From Chrysaora quinquecirrha (taxonomy: Eukaryota; Cnidaria; Scyphozoa; Semaeostomeae; Pelagiidae), in assembly GCA_014526335.1 (NCBI GenBank), contig JACTAT010000113.1:520514-584513 (forward strand): a stretch of 64,000 nt of DNA, written 5' to 3'. This document shows, in pieces, positions 12,628 to 24,726 of this stretch. Numbering within the stretch: the stretch's first letter is position 1; every line of letters starts with the position of its first letter. Position numbers and translations under genes: made by a program. The notes beneath the pieces are model-generated. The model saw only the letters and a list, made by a program, of their open reading frames with translations, did not search any database and was not told the DNA's origin.

Positions 12628-14626
12628 TTGATTAATGATTTCGAGAATTTAATACGTATACTGGCGAAGGGCAATGCTTTTTGTGAAATGGATGTCAAAG
12701 AACGTGATGACGACGATTTGAAAGAACTTCAAACCTTGGTTAATCTGAACTGTAAGTTTTTGTGTTTTCAACTGAATTTTTTGCTTTCAAATCAGGCAAT
12801 CAAATTTTTCTTGCATTTCCCCCAACATTACCCAGCTTCTGTGCAAGCAAGCCCCGAAATCGATTTCTTTTTCAAACACCTTTGACAGGTTAAGTAATTC
12901 AATGTTGATCTCTTCCTCAGGTGGAAATGGAGGTAGAAAATGTATTGCAAAGAAACATCCCGAAATTATTCCTGAGATAAAACGTTTTATTGCACAAAAT
13001 ACCGCAGAAGCTCATCTCCGACGTCACGACTCCACAATGTATACCAATGGAGTGACACTAAAAGATGTCGCAGATCATGTTCAAAGAAAATTTGGGATAA
13101 AAATCAGTAAGTCAACGATTCACTCTTACATGCTTCCACCCAAAAAGAATACGATCAATGGCCGTCGTTACCGAGGCCTCGTGCAAGCGAGAGTACCACC
13201 GAAAAGGAATTGCGGAGAAAAATCAATTCATTCTGATTTCCATTACACGTGTGCACAAGTTAATTATATCAATGAGCTTGCCGCTTTAAACAGTGATGAA
13301 AGTATCTGTCTCTCGGTAGATAACAAAAATAAAATAAACACAGACAACCCGGCAACCCACAGAAAAGACAAGATAACAAGATTTTGCCTTCTGGAAGACT
13401 CTCCGAATTTTAACGACCATGACTTTCCTGTTCGTGACACTAAACTTGTTCCTGCAGGTTATCAAACATTGGTATCGAAAGATCAGCGTCGCTCCAGAAG
13501 CTATTCACCTGTGTCGTCAAATCGCACTCATTTAGAGCAACATCAAAGGTCGTTATCTGAGTCTGCAAAATACAATCTACCAATAAAAATAAAGTCAAAA
13601 GTCCGAATGACAACAGATAAAAAGGGACGGAGTAAAGTCAGCTGGCCAAGAACAGGTCCGCTTAAAGTTCAACTCTACGCATCAAGAAGTATTGCCAGTA
13701 CCAGTGTGCTTCATGTAAACTTTTTAATTGAGCATTTGAAAGAGTCTATACGCTACGGATGCAAAAGTAATGTGGTAGCGATTTGTGATGGTGGACCAGA
13801 TTGGTCGGTGAAAGGGGTGATCAATTTGATGGCTTTTGGTATGTTGTGGTACCAGCTTCGTCTGGATGTTCTGGTGCTGTGCTGTTATGCACCAGGACAT
13901 TCACGGTTCAATCCGATTGAGAGGTCGTGGTCTGCTTTAAGTAGGTGGCTAGTTGGGGTTGTATTGCCTCATGCCATTGAAGAGAACAATTATGAGATTC
14001 CAAGGCCAGATGAAACCGAAAAATGGAATACAATTCTCGACAATGCGATCGAGCATTGTGCTCGCTTTTGGGGAGGAAAGGCATTTGACGGATTCGAGGT
14101 ATCTGTGGACAGGCTGTTTTCTGACAATCCAATTCTGAGCAAGCTAAAAGACACGCACTCTCTTCTGCATAAGTTTGTAAGTGCCTCAAAAAAGAAAATC
14201 GAGGAATCTGCGGCATTGAAGGATCTGCAGCATAAGTATCAATTTTTTGTGTCTCATTGCAACCGAAAAGCATATCAAATCGAGTTTGTTCGTTGCAGAA
14301 ACATGTTTTGCAACCACTGCAGTTCCTTACCAAAACGAGATAACTTTTTATTGGAAACAATGGAAGATTTTGGAGGTACCTGCCCTGCCCCGGTTAATAG
14401 TGATGTGCACCCCGGACACTATAAAACACTCCTGGAGGCAATAAGAGATCAGAAGATGAGAAGCAGCAACAAATCACCTACGAGGAAGATAAACAATAGC
14501 AGCAAACATGGTGTTTGCCCATATGGATGCTCGTATGCCTTTTTTTCAGAAGCTGACAAGAAGCGGCATTTTATTTTAATGAACCATAAAAGAAAACGTC
14601 GATGTTCTACGGTAAAGAAGCCTTAA
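12628..14626 (+). CDS. DDE transposase, IS630/Tc1-like core with zinc fingers (two exons, 609 aa)
   Basis: Exon 1 is 12628-12751 and exon 2 is 12921-14626, joined by a GT-AG intron that keeps the frame through a split Cys codon. Residues about 50-110 form a helix-turn-helix-like DNA-binding region (GVTLKDVADHVQRKFGI then SKSTIHSYM). The presumed catalytic acids are D175 (SVDNKNK), D331 (ICDGGPDW) and E375 (FNPIERSWSALSRWL). The last motif is very like the NPIE..W signature of IS630/Tc1 transposases, but the gap between the first and second acids (~155 residues) is much longer than in Tc1. Cysteine clusters follow, then a C-terminal C2H2-like finger (CPYGC, then H-x5-H) and a basic tail. AATAAA occurs at 14707-14712, about 80 bases past the stop. 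The frame is intact, so the element may be young. Family function: cuts and joins the element's ends in the nucleus. Confidence 0.88.
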
Positions 14627-14706
14627 GAAAATATCCTTATGCGAACAAATTTTTTTGCAAATTTCCCTAAAATATCACTTTATAATTTAACTCTACTATA
14701 GTGTAC

Positions 14707-14712
14707 AATAAA
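14707..14712 (+). promoter_or_regulatory. polyadenylation signal of the transposase gene
   Basis: AATAAA 80 bases downstream of the transposase stop codon. Confidence 0.55.
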
Positions 14713-14896
14713 TGTTTCTTATACTGAGCCGAAGTTACACGAGCAATTTTTCTATGACAATTTTTCATTGACAATTTTATTTTGCTCGTGTATATGGGGC
14801 CAATTGGAGGTCAATTGACAATTTTTCATATGACAAGTGTACTTGTTCAAAAACAGGCATGCCAGTTTTCCAACAAATGCATTTGTCATAGCCGAG

Positions 14897-15028
14897 GGGC
14901 AGTTCACTCCTTGAAAATCTCGTACACCTTTGCTGGAAGTCCTATTGTTTTCTGGGAAATCCCTTGAAAGTCCTTTTGATTTAATGGAAATCTCGTGCGC
15001 CATTTTGCAGAGTGAAATGCCCCTCAGT
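14897..15028 (-). repeat. GATTTCC-block MITE copy nested in the 6.4-kb transposon
   Basis: Minus-strand copy of the family at 10255: ends GAGGGGCAGTTCACTCC and GAGTGAAATGCCCCTC, with spaced GGATTTCC-like blocks between. It sits between the two transposon genes, so it inserted after the element formed. Confidence 0.75.
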
Positions 15029-16037
15029 CATAGCAAAAATTGTCATATGCAAAATTGCTCGTGTAAATGACTTGACAAATGGACAATTTTTCTAATACTT
15101 TGATAAAAGAAGCATAATTCTCAAAGAAACGCGTGTAAATTTTGACTTAACTGATTTGCTTACCGTTGCTTACCAACACGAAATAACTCAAAGTAAGGTG
15201 TGTACCCACAATAATCAAAAGTTCTTACTTATTTCCCGTATGTATTTTTTCGTATTCAGCCATGATATAATTCTGTTCAATAGTCTTATTCCTTATCACC
15301 TAGAAATAGTCTTTTCCAGTTCAATGGTCTTTTCAGATTTTGTTTGGACTAATAACCTGACTCATAGTTATCGCTCATCAAACCGAGATTAACACCAAAC
15401 CGAGATCGCATATACTGGTCATACTTCTCCAAAAAACTGATTGACCGAAGTTTGGTGCAGTGCAGAATTCAAGGTACCAACTAACAGCTGGACTCTAGCC
15501 TCGGCGATGGCAAAGGTGTTCAAAAGTTGTAACTTGGACCTCCTGTTTGGTCCACTTTTTAACCTGTATAAAAAGTCAACCCGCATGTTCGAATGGGCGC
15601 TGTCGATCTATGTTGAAAACAATTTTCAGATTTATGGTACCTCATTTCTGTGCCTGGAGCAAAGTTATTGGAATCAATAGTAATAAATTCGTCGGACCCC
15701 TAAAATAGGGGGTTATCTTGAGCATGCGCAGTAGGATTCAAACAAACCCTATAGATCGGGGGATATATGCCACTTTTATGGTGTACCAAAGAGTCTCAAC
15801 AGGACCCTATTACCATTGGCCAATACAATGACTCAAAAATACAAACTTTTGACCTTAAAATGACTTTGCACCCTGACCAGGTACAGGGAAACTGAAAACT
15901 ATTTCATAAAAAGGCCTGTGGCCAAGAGGGTTAGCTTTACTCTCTAGAACATTGCGAGACATTTTTTGTACGAGATATTTTAGGAGTAATACACCACCAG
16001 AATTGAACAAAGCGACCTTGGTTTTAAAATTCAAAGT

Positions 16038-16043
16038 TTTATT
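16038..16043 (-). promoter_or_regulatory. polyadenylation signal of the BEN-protein gene
   Basis: AATAAA on the minus strand about 135 bases after the stop codon of the BEN-domain gene. Confidence 0.45.
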
Positions 16044-16175
16044 CAGTTATCTAAAAACAAATACCCTTACTAAACAAATACTAAACACTCGTTAAATGAA
16101 AAAAAAGTAATTGAAAACTTTCGCATAAGTAAATATATAAAACGTCTATTCAAAAGTCACATTTCTTCTAAAGTT

Positions 16176-18034
16176 TCAAGCTCTTCCTCCTTTGCAATAG
16201 CTTCTGCATTTTGAGTTTATAACCTCATTAATGTTCAATTGGTCAAATTCTACAGGAAATTTTATTTTTGCAGATTTAACGATGCGTTTGAGTCGCTTTG
16301 GTGAAAGCTGCCCGCGCTCAACTACAACTCCATTGTACGCTCGTTTACCGGAATTCACCCTGCAAGTCGCCAGTTCTTCACGGGTATAATGCGCACCCAG
16401 CAATTGTTTTATGTATGACCTACACGGATTGGAACGTCTTGCTTGATTTGGTTGCTTGTAGGGCGTGGACACAGCTAAAGGACATTTCTTATAATTTGTT
16501 AGTTCTAAATCGTACAAATCACTGGAGTTGATTGTGGGCAAGCTGTTAGTATCAAGAGGTTGTTCTGCACTCTCGGCTGTTGTTTCGTTTGGAAATGCGA
16601 GGTTGAGGTATTCATCTTCGTCTGGATCTTCTTCGACATCTTCCAGCTCATCAGTTGACAAATTGATCAGTTGTTTTCTTGCTTCTTGCTTCTTTACTTC
16701 TCGCAAGTCCTGAATCCCCTTTGTATTCAGCTTTCTCTGAATTAGATCCAGCTTTGCGTTCACCTTTGATTCCAATTCATCCATCTTCTGGCTCACGGTT
16801 TTTTCAAACTTTGTTATTCTTTCAATAAGTCGAGAAAGCATCACTTCAGTTGAAGTCCGTTCCTCTGAGAAATTCTGAACGCCTGCTCCTGCTTCACCAT
16901 CATCTATATCCATTAATGGCTCCAGTGGCTCCACCTCCAATGGCTCTGGTGGCTCCACCTCCAATGGCTCTGATGGCTTCAACTCCAATGGCTCCGACGG
17001 CTTCAACACAAATGGCTCCGAAGATTCCAAAGCCTTTAATTCTTCGCCAACAACTGGAACGGATGACACATTATGGCTAGCATTCTCTATTGAAATGCTC
17101 CCCGATATTCCAAAAACGGAATCAAAAACTGCAAGCTCATTCGGTTGCACATGAATGGATGGGTTGGTCCCCACTTCTTCAGAATGATCACTGTCTGTGT
17201 CCGAGTCGCTGTTTAATTCCTCAATATCGTCATGCACATCTTTTGCTTCGTGCTCTTGTTAGTACTCATACATGACGCTACCACCACATGTCGTCAAAAC
17301 CTGAAATAAAAATTATTTTCATTAGCGATAAGGATATTCTTCCTGAAATTTAATTTTTAACAAAAATGAAAGCAAAAATGCATTGACAAATCCAAGGGAC
17401 ATGTCACTAAACGATGTACGAGATTTTTATGAAAACAAAAGGATTTCCAAGAGATTTCTGTGAAAACAATAGGTTTCGCGTATTTTTCTAGCTAAGATAT
17501 TTTAGCTAAGAAACTTAGACTTCTTGTTTTCACATGAAAAGTTTGGTGCATACAAGTATTTTAAGTTTCGATGTGTGTTTGGTGTGTTCAATGGACTTCA
17601 ATTTACATTTTTCGTCGTAGAACTTGTTTTTTTATAGGCGTGAACAGGTTTTCTTAATATATGAAAAAAGATGTGTAGTTTGACCATCACCTTCATCTCA
17701 ACTATTAAATTAAACTCACCTCTGCTGCAAATGGGTCGTTTTCTTTGACGACAAACGTCTTTCTTCTTACATTGTCATAAATGACGTCGCCACCTTGCAA
17801 ATTTCTCGGATGTCCGCGTACACGGAATTTTTCTCTCGTTACAACATTGCGCAGCTGCAATGTTCTTTCTCCAACAGGAACACGAATCTTCTGTGTCCAG
17901 CAATCGTATTCGCTGCCATAAGATGCCCATCGAAGCTTGAACTTTTTTCCTTTGATCTCAGTGATCGTGGCATTAAGCCACTGCTTCAGATCATTATCAA
18001 AGCCTTGAACCTTATCTTTTACTTTGAAATTCAT
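16176..18034 (-). CDS. Tudor-like / coiled-coil / BEN-domain accessory protein of the transposon (about 463 aa)
   Basis: Exon 1 (18034-17720, 105 aa, phase 0) encodes a small barrel-type module with WLNATITEIKG and YDCWTQKIRV, resembling Tudor-knot/chromo-barrel domains that bind histone tails. Exon 2 continues to the stop at 16176. It starts with an acidic stretch, then repeated EPLE(V/L)(E/K)P units, a coiled coil around LIERITKFEKTVSQKMDELE, another acidic segment, and a C-terminal BEN-like DNA-binding domain (LLGAHYTREELATCRV through KIKFP). Using the first acceptor (exon from 17300) places a TAA at 17261-17259 in frame. An in-frame downstream acceptor (exon from 17252) avoids it and gives 463 aa. 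So the gene is either spliced there or broken by one stop. Role inferred: binds the element's ends or chromatin and assists or restrains transposition. Confidence 0.72.
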
Positions 18035-18366
18035 TTTCCGTTTTCCTCAGTCACGTACGATTCAGCTGCTTGTTTGACTGACACACAGACACAGATAAAT
18101 ATTCACAATCTCTAAGCTATTTATATGTTCGCTCTTGAATACTGCCTTGATATCTGCCATGTGTCATAAAAGCGGCCGGTCCAAAACGTATTTCGCTGTG
18201 CGGCTTTGCACACAATTCCCAATGGGAAACTTTGTGTCACAATTAAGATATGCTCACAATGAAAATTCTGAGGTGCAAAAAATGATTCTTTTTAACTGCC
18301 TCTTTATATTATTCTCAAAGAGCCGATTTTACACGCCCAGAACAATGAGCTACAGTCGGTAAATCT

Positions 18367-18572
18367 AGTGAAATCGCTAACTTTTGAAACTTGATGAATC
18401 ATATCGCTACCAAATCGCTCTTTTTGTACGTATATGATTTTGACATAGCGATTCTATCGCTCGATCGTGAAAGGCTCATCGCTACTTTTAGAAGAGACAT
18501 CGCTAATTTTGAACTAACTTTGCCGGAAAGTAGCGAAAAGTAGCGAATACGAAATAGCGATATTTTAGCGAT
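18367..18572. repeat. right subterminal TAGCGAT array of the transposon
   Basis: About nine GCGAT/ATCGC words in both orientations, in the same contexts as the left array, plus two TAGCGAA near-copies. It lies upstream of the minus-strand BEN-protein start, so both element genes are preceded by an array. Confidence 0.9.
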
Positions 18573-18591
18573 CAACTCGGACGGCCCCTAA

Positions 18592-19413
18592 TCTGGTCAA
18601 CCTTTTGAATGTCATTAAAGTCAAGACAGCTTGTATCAAGGGTCTTTAGGTCGAATAGATGAGAAAAGGCGTACCTTTCTGGAAGCTGGAAGCATCTTAA
18701 ATTAGCATGTGTACTACTCGGACCATTAGTGTCGATGCTCAGTTACTCAGCTTGGAAAGAGTATTTGAGGCTGCTATGGACAAGCTCGCCGTATTTTCAT
18801 CGGATGCAACATTTGGCATTCCACATTGTTAAACTGGCGTAACTGAAAAAAAAGCAAAAAGAAATCAGAAAAAATGATAGTATCACGAATAAAGGGGTGT
18901 TTTGTCTTTAACCATGGGAACAAAGGATGTTTTGATAGCGTAGCAGCAGAAAAAGTTAGTAGCATCAACACGTAGAAGGTAGACAATCAATCAGCCAGAA
19001 AGTCAAACAGGATCAGCAACAGAAGGTGAAGCTGAAATGGTGTATTATGTGCCAGTCGCTAGGATCTTTGTCCCGTTTGACAATTGCAAATATCTGCCAG
19101 GCCCTTTTTGTTTATAAAGGTACGGGTTTCCGTTACTGGCACAAAGGGTCCAAAGGCTTTGGTTCTTGTGAAGGGCAATGATGTTTTTAGCGCCAGTCAG
19201 TAGGATCTAAGAAGATGAACTGACAGACCTCAACCATGGCTATGACACTACCGTAGTTCGGGCTCGAACCCTGACCTCACTAAGCTTCTGCCCACACCAC
19301 CACACCTCACCTCCCTTCAAGAGAGAACAACAGCAGCAGGGGCAGCAGAAGCTGGTATTGGTATAGCAGCAGATGCATAAAATATCATACCTGAAATCTT
19401 CATTAGATCGTTG
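18592..19413. other. intergenic with degenerate SINE pieces, 3' flank of NCX
   Basis: Holds the region downstream of the NCX stop (minus strand) and two minus-strand SINE pieces at about 19026-19075 and 19178-19320. No gene was seen. Confidence 0.5.
19178..19320 (-). repeat. tRNA-like SINE copy (CACCTT-tailed family)
   Basis: Minus-strand copy with the conserved GGGTTCGAGCCC B box, then TGGTTGAGGTCTG and the CGCTAAAA block. The family ends in CACCTT repeats. Other copies are near 35720, 37515, 49755, 51328 and 59455. Confidence 0.7.
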
Positions 19414-22400
19414 CTACAGTGTTGGCAGATGATCGTAAGCCCTGAGACTACACAGGGTGATAAAAACGAACCATAATCCAATCAAAGCAAGACCACTTGC
19501 ATATTTCGGTAATCTTGGACCACCAAGTTCTCCACCATAAACCTACAATTGTAACAATAAGACCAATGAAAAACAAGGGCAATAAGAAGTCATTGAATCA
19601 AAATCGTAAGCCGAAAAGCAGTCGAATTTTTTAAAATAATTCAGGGTAATATGGCGTCAGATCATCGCCATTGGAAGAGCACTTCTCATATGTTTCATGC
19701 GTCGCATAATTGAATGGAACTGCTGAATCCTCAGACTACAAAGCAACAAAAATCTGGAGCAAACAGCGGTCGGCTTGTTCTATTTAATTGGTCTAGTGAA
19801 AAGGCTTGTATGAACAGGGTGTCACATATTCTGAAGGCCAAAAAGGCAGGAAAAAGCAATCGCTTGGTGTATAGCTCTTAAAAAGCATTCCTTCTGACAA
19901 CAGGACAAATAGGACCCTTCGTAAACACTGCACTTTCCACTTCTGTTTAGAGCCCACCAAACAATAACAACAACAATAGATATCCTTGGGAACGAGGCTG
20001 CATTTCTTCAAATTGTACCAGTGTAACGATGTGTAGGATTAAGAAAACCGAGGGCAATTCACAACATAAAATCTTGTTCACCCTTGCTGAAAATCATCCA
20101 GATTATTTTTGAAGATGAAGAGAAAATATCTCTCATAAAAACCCTTATCTATTGTCAAAAATCCAAATTTAAAGCAGTTTGACAAGGTTAAAAGTTCAGA
20201 AAGGTGGCAATGACTTGATGTTACACTCACCTTTCTCCTCAAAACAAGAAATGCTGTTGCCAGGAAACCACAACAAAGAAATACCACAATCGAAAAATAA
20301 ATATTATCGTCAACAATTATAACTTTTTCTCCTTTGCTTGCTTTATAAATTGTTTTGATCACCCATGGCAATCCAAGGCCAAGAAATACATTCACACTGT
20401 TACTACCTGAAATAAAAATGAAAAGATATTATCAACAATCTTAGAATTACTGTATTTAGAGCTTCGAGAGCTGCTCTAATTTCTGTCTTTCTCTCTGCGA
20501 CATTAGTTTTCGTGAGACAAGTAATGACTTGCTTACAACAGAGTAAAGAAAGCCTGAACACTATCTAGAAAACTTCTACGAATACTTATGAACCATCCTT
20601 TAATCTTCTATGACTCCTTAAATAGCAAACAAGACGAAGCATTGACTGACTGGAGTTATTGATGACTTATTTAGGATTTTGTCCTTATGTGCCTAATTTA
20701 GAGGTTAGAATAAGCAGAGGGACTGGTATCTCAATGAAGGTAACTGTAAAGAAACTCCCAATTCTCGAATTGTAGAATAGCCAAGGAAATCTCGGTGACA
20801 ATGTAAATTTGTGTTTTTTGTAAAAAGACTGGATGTAATTGAATTTTATGTTGTCCCAAACAGAACTTTGCTTTCTGAATATGATGCCAATTACTATGCA
20901 AGCATTATAATACTGGGGTACAAATAAGAGCGTCCGGGGACAGTAATTAGCGTACAAACGCAAGAAATGCAAGAATAACAAAGAGCAATAGAACAATACC
21001 TGTTATATTTCCTATTGAGGCATCAGCAGTGTCGTCCTGCGTCGCCGCTGACCGACTTGCAAATGTATCTGGCATACTTGTTCCCAAGGCAACTATTGTT
21101 ATTCCAGTAACTGTTATCCTCAAACCAAGGATGCAACCCAAAAGCTTTGCAAGCTGTGAACAAGAAAATGAAAGAGGTTATGAAATTTCAATTGAATAGT
21201 CTTTGAGCTGCACAAAACTTAAATATTGCGAGCAATAGAGGTATCATGTTGAACATACATTAAGGCCCCGCAAATAAGAAACGGCTATATAAGAAACTTT
21301 AGGGTCAACTGTTTATGAAGACAATAGATAATACAATAGCCTATTGTACACTAACAATAACGAAATGAAATCGGGTTACTTATTCGGGGGGCCTAACTGT
21401 ACTGATACTTAAAAGCTTTTTTCGTCTGACAATCTTCAGAGTATAAACTTCAGAAACAGACCGAAACAACTGCTTACTTATTCTAAAACATGTTTGTTGG
21501 CATTCAGCTACTTTTCAGTTACGCTTAAATAGTTTAGAAACGGGTTGGCTAGGCACCTTAGCCACAGCCTGGATCAACCCTTGGGCCCTGAATGTAAGAC
21601 TGCAGAGGTATCTTAATCATTTATTTCATTCCACATTATTACGTCAAACTTACTTGTTCAATAAGTGCTGATAAAACTCCGAGAAGCAGAAGAGATAAGA
21701 CGAATGCCACCCATCCACCCAGTACGTTCCTGAAAGAGCATAATGTAATCATGAAAACAATTAGAGAAGAATTATAAAACTCACCGTTTTCAAATGCATA
21801 CCACGATCGATGGGATTCGAAATCTAGGCTACATGCTTGGAGAATAGACGACATTTCCATTGGAACTCGGTGAAATTGCTGAGCGACTCTCCTCCAAGCC
21901 ATGCAACCTTAAACCCTCCAATTCTGGCAAAGCCAATTATGCCGTCTAGGGATAGTCCAATCATCCCATCAATTGCGGTCTTTCTTATTCAAGAAAATAC
22001 AAATTCGCGCTTATTTATGATGCTCTTAATCAGACAAGTTGCGTAAGAAACGGTGAGACAGAATTGAGAACTTGTACCAAGATATGGCAGCTCTGGAGAA
22101 TAAGAAGGAACAATGAGACAAAGTTCACACATTAGGAGTATTAGAAAGGGTCATAGAGTTGGAAGTAGATGTGGAGCACATTGGAAAAGGGATGGATTTG
22201 GAGGAAAAACTGGAGCAAATCAAGGAAGGGTTTGAATTACACCTCAAATAAATGCTGGCCTACTGGCAACCAATTTAAAGTTAGTTTAATTAACCAAAAG
22301 TTTTACCTGGGGGGAATGAAGGCAACTAGAACTTTCCAGAAGAAAGATAGAAAATGCAAAACATATGACAATGGAGTAGCGGTTGCTTCATCTCCTATTG

Positions 22401-24689
22401 ACATCGCCCTAAAAACAAATAGAGACCCTTATACTTAACATGTTAATAAGTAAAGAACTAATTTAGCAGAGAATAAGTTTACTAATGATACTCACTCGTA
22501 GAATTGTTCATTCCACATTTGTGTCAAACTTTTCTCTTCAGCTTCTTCGGTCATGATGTTGGCTACTTGATCAACAATTTCGTCAACATCTACAAGAAAA
22601 AAGAATTGAGAATAATCTTGACGGTGGCAATGATTCTATGTGCATGATACGTCCCATGTATTCTTTGCCAACCTTAGAATTAGAAATTAGAACACTAAGC
22701 CCTTGATGAATGAAAGGTTACCTCGGTTCAGAAGCCTAAACACATGCACACAAGAAGTTAAAGTCCCAATGTACAGGATTTGCTTCTTAAGTAGCTCTAA
22801 ATCACTACAATTGATGTAGGCAACATTGCTGGAAAAATCTATCCTAGTTTTTGCCGTTCATGAAAGTACAGTTCTATACTACTGCATATAGCTACCTGAT
22901 GTAAGGGTGATGATCGCAGCACTCCTGTGTCCAAGCTTGGCAGAGTTTGTTTGATTGTATAATAAAATAATGAATGATTTTCCACGCTGAGAACAAACGG
23001 AGTTAATATAAATATACATGATTTAGCAAAGAAAGAGGAATATTGTGGGATCTTCTTTGACAATTGCATCTTTTAAATGAAACCAAATATATTTAGTCAT
23101 ACTGGAAATCCAGGAAGAACCCTAAGAATTCTTCTAAGGGACAATCAAACACTTCATCGAACCAACTAAGGATGGCCCTGGCCAAGCGATCAAACATTGT
23201 CGGTCAAACGGTCAAACATTTGAGATTTGCTTTACAGGGAATCTTTGAACGTTTGGCCAGGTCGTAAAGCATTACTTGACTTCAAAAAACATTATCTGTT
23301 TGTTCCAAGCAAAGCTGTTTGACGAGTAATGTTCTGCGACGTGGCCAAACGGAGAAACAGTTTGTTTGACAAGCAATTTTCAGATGTTTGACGAATAATG
23401 TTTGATCGTTTGGCCAAGGCCTAAGTGTACGAAGAAAGGGAATCGAACTGCCCCTTAAAGCACCAGAGTGTTTACTAAATAAAAATGAGCTCTAGTAAAA
23501 GAATTTGAAGTGCCATTAACGAAACTTGCGGATTCTCAGGAAATAAACATTAGGGTTGCCCACGAAGATTTGTCCCAAATGGACCAAAAACAAAAGAAGC
23601 AGATTTACATACTTTTGAATTCATATTGACTTTGATTTTTATCTGTTTACTCGTTTCACCACTTCCAAATTCTAATTTCTCCTCTTTGATTTCTTCAAAA
23701 TCACAAAGACCGTTTTCCAGATCAGAGATCTCACCACCAAAAGCTGTACCATTGCTGAAATAAATCAAATTTTCTTTATATTTGAAGATTTTTCAAAGGA
23801 AAAAACTGTGCTATTACAAAGTGCAGTTCTAAAGAGAAAAACAGAGACTTAAATAATATATCTGAGTCCCTGAGATTTAACACGGCAGCATGGGAGCATT
23901 AGTAGAAAGAACGTGAGCGCGGGAGCAAACGGATTTCTGAAACTAAGAAATTACCCGGAGCACAAATATAATTTCAACGGAAGCAAGGAAGCATGATGCT
24001 TTTTAAGAAGGGAACAAGGAAGCAACTACCCCCCTCCCCCACCTTACGAGCCTCTTAATCGGATGATTAAAAAAGCAGCAGCCTCATCCCAAACTAATTG
24101 GGCTACTAAACCCGCAGGCCTTTCAATTTGATTAAGGCAAACGATGAACCAATTATAGTGGGACCGCAGAATAGGGACGCGGGCGTTTACTACGCCACAA
24201 AACTTTATTTGACAAGCAGATATTTAGGCACTGTTTTTGAAAGAATTAAAAACATTTTGTGCTTAAATGTAAGCAAAAAATGCTTGACGAGCAATGTTTT
24301 GTAACATGGCAAAACGGCAAAACATTTTGTCTTAAACACGAATTTCAAATCTTTGACAAATCACTTCGGTTCGTTTGGCCAGGGACAGGGCCTTAGATTG
24401 ACCAATCAGGAAGCAATATTCGTTAAACTGTTTCAATTTAAACTGGTTTAGTTTGCAATTGAAAAGCATTATGGTAAGCTGGGTAACCGCTGGATTGACT
24501 TACATTGTTCTATAGTTGACGCATACTGTTCCATCACATCCATGAATTCGAATGACATTTGCTGTGACAGTACCAGTACTATAGTCCACGTGATAAGTTG
24601 CTTCTTGGAACATCAGCTCACCAGGTTCTATTATGAAAGTAAATACAGATTATTGTCATGTTTAGCTCACGTAGTATATCCAAGGACTC

Positions 24690-24726
<37 letters not shown>

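Larger units (their letters stand above)
12161..18588. mobile_element. 6.4-kb autonomous-looking DNA transposon with transposase and BEN-domain accessory gene
   Basis: Bounded by 22-bp terminal inverted repeats with one mismatch (GGGGCCGTCCGA, then A or G, then TTGATCGCT) and by a 3-bp TAA direct repeat (12158-12160, 18589-18591). A TA duplication plus an extra A cannot be excluded. Inside each end lies an approximately 200-bp array of TAGCGAT/ATCGCTA words. Two convergent genes fill the element: a 609-residue DDE transposase (12628-14626, plus) and a Tudor-like/BEN protein (16176-18034, minus). Both have polyadenylation hexamers. Copies of a GATTTCC-type MITE are nested within it at 14897-15028 and about 17410-17475. 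The transposase core looks like the IS630/Tc1 group, but the size, flank and second gene are unusual for it. No family name is assigned. Confidence 0.93.

Noticed and set aside
13908..14360. 150-codon minus-strand frame in the transposase
   Set aside because: Shadow of the plus-strand transposase exon, which has clear DDE and zinc-finger motifs.
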